A stretch of DNA of 64,000 nt from Morganella morganii. GTDB lineage: Bacteria; Pseudomonadota; Gammaproteobacteria; Enterobacterales; Enterobacteriaceae. How positions within the stretch are numbered: position 1 is the stretch's first letter; each line of letters begins with the position of its first letter. The DNA is taken from NCBI RefSeq assembly GCF_003996855.1, contig NZ_NRQY01000001.1, forward strand, positions 1,561,987-1,625,986. Direction: 5' to 3'. Shown here in pieces: positions 57,853-64,000 of this stretch. Made by a program: the position numbers and the translations under genes. The notes beneath the pieces were generated by a model. It had not been told where the DNA came from and ran no database searches. It saw only the letters and a list, made by a program, of their open reading frames with translations.

Positions 57853-60657
57853 TTATTCAACGTTCAGTGCATCATTAACCAGCTCTTGTTGCTGCTGCTG
57901 GTGAACAGACGTATAACCCACGGCCGGAGAGGCAGATGCCGGACGACCCGCATAGCGCAGTGACGCCCCTGCCGGTACCGCATCACGGAAATTGTGCTGG
58001 CAGCAATACCAGGCGCCCTGGTTGAGCGGCTCTTCCTGACACCAGACAAAATCTTTTACATGGCTGAATGGTGCAAGAATCGCATGGATATCTTCATGCG
58101 GGAACGGATAGAGCTGTTCAATACGGATAATCGCGACATCCGTCTGATTATTCTTGCGGCGCTGCTCCAGTAAATCGTAGTAAACCTTACCGGAACACAG
58201 CACTACACGCTTCACATCCGCCGGATTCAGCGCATCAGTTTCGCCGATAACCGCTTCAAAACGACCGTCAGCCAGATCTTCCAGAGAAGAGACCGCCAGC
58301 GGGTGACGCAGCAGTGATTTCGGTGACATCACAATCAGCGGACGGCGCATACCGCGCAGTGCCTGACGGCGCAGCATATGGTAAACCTGTGCCGGTGTTG
58401 ACGGAACACAGACCTGCATATTCTGTTCCGCACAAAGCTGGAGATAACGTTCCAGACGGGCGCTGGAGTGCTCCGGACCCTGACCTTCGTAGCCGTGCGG
58501 CAGTAACATTACCAGCCCGCACATACGGCCCCATTTCTGTTCGCCGGAGCTGATGAACTGATCAATCACCACCTGCGCCACGTTGGCAAAGTCACCGAAC
58601 TGCGCTTCCCAGATAGTCAGACCGCGCGGATCAGTCGTTGCATAGCCGTATTCAAAGGCCAGTACCGCTTCCTCAGACAGAACGGAGTCCCACACATTGA
58701 AGCGACCCTGAGCGTTATGGACATTCATCAGCGGCACATAGCAGGAGCCGTTGTTCTGGTTATGAATAACCGCGTGACGATGGAAGAAGGTACCGCGTCC
58801 CGCATCCTCACCGGACAGACGCACCGGAACACCTTCATCGACCAGCGTTGCGTAAGCCAGATTCTCCGCAGCGCCCCAGTCGAGCAATTTGTTGCCTTCC
58901 GCCATTTCCGCGCGGTCGTTATAGATTTTTTCAACACGCGGGTGCATATGCACTTCTTCCGGAACAGTACTGATACGGCGCGCCAGATCACTGAGGCGCT
59001 TCAGTTCCACTTTATTGGCGTAGCTGTCGTTCCAGTTATGATTCAGGTACGGTTCCCAGGTGAGCGCCGCTTTGCCGATTTCACGCCACTCTTCCACCAC
59101 ACAGTCACCGCGATCCATGGCATCACGGTACATATTGACCATTTCAGTCACATCACCGGCGGCCACCACACCTTCGGCAATCAGTTTATCGCCGTAGATT
59201 TTACGCGGTGTCGGATGCTGTTTGATTTTCTGATACATCATCGGCTGGGTTGCACTCGGCTCATCCGCCTCGTTATGGCCGTGACGGCGGTAGCAGACCA
59301 GGTCGATCATCACATCGCGGTTAAAGGTATTACGGAAATCCAGCGCCAGACGGGTCACAAAGGCCACCGCTTCCGGATCATCTGCATTCACGTGGAAAAT
59401 CGGCGCCTGAACCATCTTCATGATGTCAGTACAATATTCCGTTGACCGGGTATCTTTCGGGTTGGAGGTGGTGAAACCAATCTGGTTATTGATAACAATG
59501 CGGACAGTCCCGCCCACTTCATAGCCCCGTGCCTGTGACATATTCAGGGTTTCCTGAACAATCCCCTGGCCGGTTACCGCTGAGTCACCGTGAATAGTGA
59601 TCGGCAGAACCATTTTGCTCAGGTTTTCCGGCAGACGGTCACGGCGGGCGCGGACAGAGCCGATGACCACCGGGCTGACAATCTCAAGGTGAGACGGGTT
59701 AAAGGCGAGCGCCAGATGCACCTGAGCCCCTTCTGTCACGAAATCGGACGAGAAGCCCTGGTGGTATTTCACGTCACCGGTACCCAGATGATCTTTGTGT
59801 TTACCGGCAAATTCATCAAACAGATCTGCCGGTTTTTTACCGAACAGGTTCACCAGTACGTTCAGACGGCCGCGGTGTGCCATACCCAGCACCACTTCGC
59901 GGGTGTCCTGTTTGCCGGCATGGCGAATCAGGTCTTTCAGCATCGGAATGAGGGAATCGCCCCCTTCCAGTGAGAAGCGTTTTGCGCCCGGGAATTTCGC
60001 CCCGAGATAACGCTCCAGCCCTTCGGCTGCGGTCAGATCCGCCAGGAAACGCCGTTTTTCATCAGCACTGAACAGTTTACTGACGTCAACGGATTCCAGA
60101 CGTTGCTGGAGCCAGCGTTTCTCTTCGGTATTGGTGATGTGCATATACTCGGCACCGATGGAGCCGCAGTAGATACGTTTTAAAGCATCAAACAGCTCGC
60201 TCAGCTGCATGGTTTCGCGGCCGATGGCGAAGGAGCCGACATTAAAGGTTTCGTCAAAATCAGCTTTGGTCAGATTATGGAACGCCGGGTCCAGATCCGG
60301 AACCGGTTCCTGTTTCCACAGGCCGAACGGGTCAAGATTAGCGCTCTGGTGGCCACGGAAGCGGAATGCGTTAATAAGTTGCAGGACTTTGACCTGCTTG
60401 GAATCCATCGCCGGATCGCTGACGGAGGTGTGGTAGCGTGTTGAATCTTTAGCCAGACGACGGAAGTAGTCGCGTGTCTGTGAATGAGGTTGTTCTGTTA
60501 TATCCGCTTTCGGCAGTGAGTCGAAAATCTCCCGCCAACTTTCATCGACGGAGGCCGGATCGTTCAGATAGTCTTCATAGATATCTTCTATGTAGACCTG
60601 GTTTTCTCCAGCCAGAAAGCTGGAATCCAGCCAGTCCTTCAGTGCGCCGTTCTGCAT
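57853..60657 (-). CDS. sucA: 2-oxoglutarate dehydrogenase E1 component SucA
   Basis: Thiamin-diphosphate enzyme that decarboxylates 2-oxoglutarate in the TCA cycle. The 934 residues compare with 933 in E. coli. The N-terminal SucB-binding segment (MQNGALKDWLDSSFLAGENQVYIEDIYEDY), GMAHRGRLNVLVNLFGKKP, HGDSAVTGQGIVQETLNM, the ThDP GDG-type region around INNQIGFTTS and SGEDAGRGTFFHRHAV are all visible. Confidence 0.98.
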   Translation of the reverse strand: MQNGALKDWLDSSFLAGENQVYIEDIYEDYLNDPASVDESWREIFDSLPKADITEQPHSQTRDYFRRLAKDSTRYHTSVSDPAMDSKQVKVLQLINAFRFRGHQSANLDPFGLWKQEPVPDLDPAFHNLTKADFDETFNVGSFAIGRETMQLSELFDALKRIYCGSIGAEYMHITNTEEKRWLQQRLESVDVSKLFSADEKRRFLADLTAAEGLERYLGAKFPGAKRFSLEGGDSLIPMLKDLIRHAGKQDTREVVLGMAHRGRLNVLVNLFGKKPADLFDEFAGKHKDHLGTGDVKYHQGFSSDFVTEGAQVHLALAFNPSHLEIVSPVVIGSVRARRDRLPENLSKMVLPITIHGDSAVTGQGIVQETLNMSQARGYEVGGTVRIVINNQIGFTTSNPKDTRSTEYCTDIMKMVQAPIFHVNADDPEAVAFVTRLALDFRNTFNRDVMIDLVCYRRHGHNEADEPSATQPMMYQKIKQHPTPRKIYGDKLIAEGVVAAGDVTEMVNMYRDAMDRGDCVVEEWREIGKAALTWEPYLNHNWNDSYANKVELKRLSDLARRISTVPEEVHMHPRVEKIYNDRAEMAEGNKLLDWGAAENLAYATLVDEGVPVRLSGEDAGRGTFFHRHAVIHNQNNGSCYVPLMNVHNAQGRFNVWDSVLSEEAVLAFEYGYATTDPRGLTIWEAQFGDFANVAQVVIDQFISSGEQKWGRMCGLVMLLPHGYEGQGPEHSSARLERYLQLCAEQNMQVCVPSTPAQVYHMLRRQALRGMRRPLIVMSPKSLLRHPLAVSSLEDLADGRFEAVIGETDALNPADVKRVVLCSGKVYYDLLEQRRKNNQTDVAIIRIEQLYPFPHEDIHAILAPFSHVKDFVWCQEEPLNQGAWYCCQHNFRDAVPAGASLRYAGRPASASPAVGYTSVHQQQQQELVNDALNVE

Positions 60658-61057
60658 TATGATCCCTTAAGCTTAGAGCTTTATCCCCGTTGTCTTTCCT
60701 GCTGCGGTGTCCCGGCTGCGTGTCTGTCCGGAAAACAGAATGGTTCTGTTCTGCGGATTACCCCGTCTGCCGCTGCCTGCAACCTGAATGAGGCCGGGTT
60801 TAGTTTTCGCCGTGATAACTAATACCGCGATACATTGCGGTGCGTAAAGGATTCCCGGGTGGTGCTTGTGCATCTTATGTTCTGTGTATCCCTGAGGAAC
60901 CTTTAGCAACGGAATAACCGTTGCTGAAAATCCCTGTGCTGTCTATAACCATACTTACATTTGAACCAAAAAACTCACATCTTAATCACAATTAACTACA
61001 TTTATTGTTGCTTCTAACACTTACTGCGATAGATTATGCCTATTGTTACGGGTTGGT
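60658..61057. other. Intergenic region sdhB-sucA
   Basis: About 460 bases in total separate the genes, ending in the sdhB terminator. Besides that terminator it contains a hairpin AGCAACGG-AATAA-CCGTTGCT (60905-60925) and AT-rich sequence near 60960-61020 that could house the sucA promoter. The 78-codon frame at 60673-60909 has no similarity or ribosome site worth annotating. Confidence 0.5.
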
Positions 61058-61084
61058 AAAAGATGCCTGCCTTGCAGGCATCTT
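61058..61084 (-). terminator. Terminator/attenuator after sdhB
   Basis: Perfect arms AAGATGCCTGC and GCAGGCATCTT with a 3-base loop, then TTTACC on the reverse strand. It lies 35 bases after the sdhB stop, so some sdh transcripts may end here and sucABCD is partly expressed from its own promoter. Confidence 0.82.
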
Positions 61085-61118
61085 ATTATTATCAATCGTT
61101 TAAGCAGAATAAAGTCAA

Positions 61119-61835
61119 TTATGCACTGCGTTTCAGTAACATTGATTTAATATGACCAATTGCTTTTGTCGGATTCAGCCCTTTCGGACAGACACTGACG
61201 CAGTTCATGATGCCGTGACAGCGGAATACACTGAACGCATCACTGATGTCGTCAAGGCGGGATTCTGTCTCAGTATCGCGGCTGTCCGTCAGGAAGCGGT
61301 ACGCCGCTAATAAACCGGCCGGGCCGATAAATTTGTCCGGGTTCCACCAGAAGGACGGGCAGGACGTCGAGCAGCAGGCACACAGGATACATTCGTACAG
61401 ACCATCGAGCTTTTCACGCTGCGCCGGTGACTGTAAATGCTCACGCGCCGGCGGGTTTTTGTTGTCGTTGATCAGATACGGGCGGATCTTTTCATACTGC
61501 GCATAGAACTGCCCCATATCCACCACCAGATCCCGCACCACCGGTAAGCCCGGCAGCGGACGGATCACGACCTTTTTGCCGCCTTTCATCAGCGCCGACA
61601 GCGGCGTGATGCAGGCCAGACCGTTTTTGCCGTTCATATTGATACCGTCAGAACCGCACACTCCCTCACGACAGGAACGGCGGAACGACAGGCCAGGGTC
61701 CTGCTCTTTCAGCTGGATCAATGCATCCAGCACCATCATGTCCCGGCCTTCTTCCACATCCAGCTGATATTTCTGCATGTGTGGTGCGTTATCCACATCC
61801 GGGTTATAGCGATAAACTGAAAATTCAACTTTCAT
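61119..61835 (-). CDS. sdhB: Succinate dehydrogenase iron-sulfur subunit SdhB
   Basis: Transfers electrons from SdhA flavin to ubiquinone. 238 residues. The 2Fe-2S motif is SCREGVCGSDGINMNGKNGLAC. The 4Fe-4S and 3Fe-4S ligands are CILCACCSTSCPSFWW and CHGIMNCVSVCPKGLNP. It lies 34 bases after sdhA. Confidence 0.98.
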   Translation of the reverse strand: MKVEFSVYRYNPDVDNAPHMQKYQLDVEEGRDMMVLDALIQLKEQDPGLSFRRSCREGVCGSDGINMNGKNGLACITPLSALMKGGKKVVIRPLPGLPVVRDLVVDMGQFYAQYEKIRPYLINDNKNPPAREHLQSPAQREKLDGLYECILCACCSTSCPSFWWNPDKFIGPAGLLAAYRFLTDSRDTETESRLDDISDAFSVFRCHGIMNCVSVCPKGLNPTKAIGHIKSMLLKRSA

Positions 61836-61869
61836 AGTATTCTCTCCGCAAATGCCTCATCACCACACA

Positions 61870-63636
61870 TCAGTAAGTACGAATCTTCGGCGGGAAGGGG
61901 TCACGCAGCTTAGGCTGCATGTTCACCGCACGGCGTGTCATGGTTTCAGATTGCGGCAGGTACAGGGAATGACACAGCCAGTTCGCATCATCGCGATCCG
62001 GATAGTCAAAGCGGCTGTGCGCACCACGGCTTTCAGTACGGAAGTTAGCTGCCATTGCAGTGGAATACGCCGTCTCCATCAGGTTATCCAGTTCCAGGCA
62101 CTCAATGCGCTGGGTGTTGAATTCTGATGAGGTGTCATCCAGGCGCGCATATTGCAGGCGCTCTTTAATGGTTTTCAGCTCTTCCAGTCCCTTGGCCATT
62201 GCATCCCCTTCACGGAATACCGAGAAGTTATGCTGCATGCAGGATTGCAGAGCCTTGCGGATAGTCACCGGATCTTCACCACTGCGGGTGTTGTTCCAGC
62301 GGTTCAGACGCGCCAGCGCCGCATCAATATCCGATTCACCGGCATCGCGCATTGCGCCCTGCTCCAGAATGGATTCTTTCAGATGCAGACCGGCTGAACG
62401 GCCGAAGACCACCAGGTCAAGCAATGAGTTACCGCCGAGGCGGTTTGCACCGTGAACAGAAACACAGGCAATTTCACCGACCGCAAACAAGCCCGGAACC
62501 AGCACATCCTCACCCTGCTCATTCATGGTCACAACCTGGCCTGTCACTTTGGTCGGGATACCGCCCATCATATAGTGGCAGGTCGGGATAACCGGAATCG
62601 GCTCTTTGACCGGATCAACGTGAGCGAATGTCCGTGACAGTTCCAGGATACCCGGCAGACGGGATTCCAGCACCTCTTTACCCAGATGGTCGAGTTTCAG
62701 CTTCGCATGCGGTCCCCACGGGCCGTCACAACCACGGCCTTCGCGGATTTCGATCATAATGGAACGGGCAACCACGTCGCGTCCGGCAAGGTCTTTGGCG
62801 TTCGGGGCATAGCGCTCCATAAAGCGTTCGCCGTCTTTATTGAGGAGATAACCGCCCTCACCACGGCAGCCTTCAGTGACCAGAACCCCGGCACCGGCAA
62901 TCCCGGTCGGGTGGAACTGCCACATTTCCATATCCTGCAACGGAATACCGGCACGAACAGCCATACCGACACCATCACCGGTGTTGATATGGGCGTTAGT
63001 GGTGGACTGATAGATACGCCCTGCACCACCGGTTGCCAGAATAGTGGCTTTAGCTTTGAAATAGACCACTTCACCGGTTTCGATACAGATAGCGGTGGTA
63101 CCCATAATGTCGCCGTCCTGGTTTTTCACCAGATCCAGGGCATACCATTCGGAGAAAATCGTGGTGTGATTTTTCAGGTTCTGCTGATACAGCGTATGCA
63201 GCAGTGCATGACCGGTACGGTCAGCGGCGGCGGCAGTACGTGCGGCCTGCTCACCCCCGAAATCTTTGGATTGTCCGCCGAACGGGCGCTGGTAAATGCT
63301 GCCGTCATCCAGGCGGGAAAACGGTAACCCCATGTGCTCCAGTTCCAGCACCGCTTCCGGGCCGGTTTTACACATGTATTCGATAGCATCCTGGTCACCG
63401 ATGTAATCCGACCCTTTTACGGTGTCGTACATATGCCATTCCCAGTTATCCGGATGGGTATTCCCCAGCGCCACCGTGATACCGCCCTGGGCGGATACGG
63501 TATGAGAGCGGGTCGGGAACACTTTGGATAACAGAGCGCAGGACAGGCCGGACTGAGAAATCTGGAGTGCCGCGCGCATACCTGCGCCGCCTGCACCGAT
63601 AACAACTGCATCAAACTCTCTGACAGGTAAGCTCAT
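61870..63636 (-). CDS. sdhA: Succinate dehydrogenase flavoprotein subunit SdhA
   Basis: Oxidises succinate to fumarate with covalently bound FAD. 588 residues, the same as E. coli. The FAD Rossmann motif [16 protein letters not shown]-linked His45 in [13 protein letters not shown], the substrate Thr/His region [23 protein letters not shown] and [11 protein letters not shown] are present. The start is immediately after the sdhD stop. Confidence 0.98.
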   Translation of the reverse strand: MSLPVREFDAVVIGAGGAGMRAALQISQSGLSCALLSKVFPTRSHTVSAQGGITVALGNTHPDNWEWHMYDTVKGSDYIGDQDAIEYMCKTGPEAVLELEHMGLPFSRLDDGSIYQRPFGGQSKDFGGEQAARTAAAADRTGHALLHTLYQQNLKNHTTIFSEWYALDLVKNQDGDIMGTTAICIETGEVVYFKAKATILATGGAGRIYQSTTNAHINTGDGVGMAVRAGIPLQDMEMWQFHPTGIAGAGVLVTEGCRGEGGYLLNKDGERFMERYAPNAKDLAGRDVVARSIMIEIREGRGCDGPWGPHAKLKLDHLGKEVLESRLPGILELSRTFAHVDPVKEPIPVIPTCHYMMGGIPTKVTGQVVTMNEQGEDVLVPGLFAVGEIACVSVHGANRLGGNSLLDLVVFGRSAGLHLKESILEQGAMRDAGESDIDAALARLNRWNNTRSGEDPVTIRKALQSCMQHNFSVFREGDAMAKGLEELKTIKERLQYARLDDTSSEFNTQRIECLELDNLMETAYSTAMAANFRTESRGAHSRFDYPDRDDANWLCHSLYLPQSETMTRRAVNMQPKLRDPFPPKIRTY

Positions 63637-63996
63637 TTAGACACCCCACACAATGATTGAACCGTAAATGACATAAGCGGCCAGTGCAATAATCACAATA
63701 AATTGCAGCAGCAGACGCAGGCTCAGGCACTTGACGTAATCCGTCAGTACCTGCCATAACCCGACCCAGGCATGGGCGAGAATGGCGATCAATGTCAGCG
63801 TGGTGAACACCTGAGTGAATGAAGAGGCAAAGAAGCCATGCCAGACGTCATAAGTGATATCTGAGGTAAAGGCCACAAAGCCGATGAGGTAGAGTACATA
63901 AAGTGTAATCACAATGGCGCTGGCACGCAGAATCAACCAATCCTGAATACCGTTACGGCCGAGTGTGCTTGCACTGATTTTTGAATTATTCACCAT
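63637..63996 (-). CDS. sdhD: Succinate dehydrogenase membrane anchor SdhD
   Basis: Haem b and quinone-site membrane subunit, with SdhC. 119 residues, three helices. Start [29 protein letters not shown]; the haem-ligand His is in [21 protein letters not shown], and it ends [12 protein letters not shown]. It is complete, four bases from the window edge. sdhC must lie just outside. Confidence 0.96.
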   Translation of the reverse strand: MVNNSKISASTLGRNGIQDWLILRASAIVITLYVLYLIGFVAFTSDITYDVWHGFFASSFTQVFTTLTLIAILAHAWVGLWQVLTDYVKCLSLRLLLQFIVIIALAAYVIYGSIIVWGV

Positions 63997-64000
63997 ACCA

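Noticed and set aside
58717..59445. 242-codon + frame inside sucA
   Set aside because: Antisense shadow of a highly conserved gene.
60673..60909. 78-codon frame in the sdhB-sucA gap
   Set aside because: No good Shine-Dalgarno, no recognisable sequence, and it covers the probable sucA promoter and leader.
1..64000. CRISPR arrays, insertion sequences, prophage or toxin-antitoxin systems
   Set aside because: I looked for regular direct repeats, transposases, integrases and typical gene pairs and found none.

Overview
This 64 kb window is a chromosomal stretch from a gammaproteobacterium of the order Enterobacterales. Nearly every recognisable protein looks like its Escherichia coli K-12 counterpart, and the gene order follows, in inverted orientation, the E. 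coli segment running from sdh/suc to rhlE. The moderately GC-rich coding sequence and the break points against E. coli fit the Morganellaceae, most likely Morganella. That assignment is inferred from gene content and was not tested by a database search.

Layout, left to right. (1) 1-7.7 kb: partial dusC, rhlE, and divergently cecR-ybhG-ybhF-ybhS-ybhR (ABC exporter with its TetR regulator). (2) 7.7-9.6 kb: two accessory genes, an AT-rich secreted Sel1-repeat protein and an APH-fold kinase. (3) 9.7-13.7 kb: ybhL, then moaA-moaC-moaD-moaE (no moaB) behind a Moco riboswitch and a ModE box, then a GNAT acetyltransferase. (4) 14-24.7 kb: ybhK, uvrB with a LexA box, bioBFCD and divergent bioA around a BirA operator, a cloverleaf-like 101-bp palindromic element, pgl and ybhA. 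(5) 24.8-36.5 kb: molybdate island modABC with a near-ideal ModE box, acrZ, modE and modF. Here modE and modF are separated by cpdB and a WG-repeat protein. (6) 36.7-41.8 kb: gpmA, aroG, yedI-like, pnuC under a NadR box, an ANT(6)-like nucleotidyltransferase and one tRNA-Lys. (7) 41.9-47.4 kb: ybgC-tolQRAB-pal-cpoB. (8) 47.4-50.4 kb: a decaying accessory module (small NTF2-like protein, MFS transporter with an apparent internal deletion, frameshifted LysR regulator). (9) 50.5-64 kb: cydABX-ybgE and the TCA operon sdhDAB-sucABCD.

Functionally the window combines energy metabolism (TCA cycle, cytochrome bd), envelope integrity (Tol-Pal), cofactor synthesis (biotin, molybdopterin) and molybdate supply. 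The molybdenum circuit is unusually complete: ModE, its two predicted boxes (modA and moaA), the transporter, the Moco riboswitch and the synthesis genes all lie within about 24 kb.

I found no CRISPR array, prophage, insertion sequence or recognisable defence system. The most novel-looking items are the cloverleaf palindrome at 22522-22622, a possible 57-codon small gene at 47541, the decayed MFS/LysR module, the ANT(6)-like protein with an Asp-to-Asn active-site change, and several unrecognised envelope proteins.
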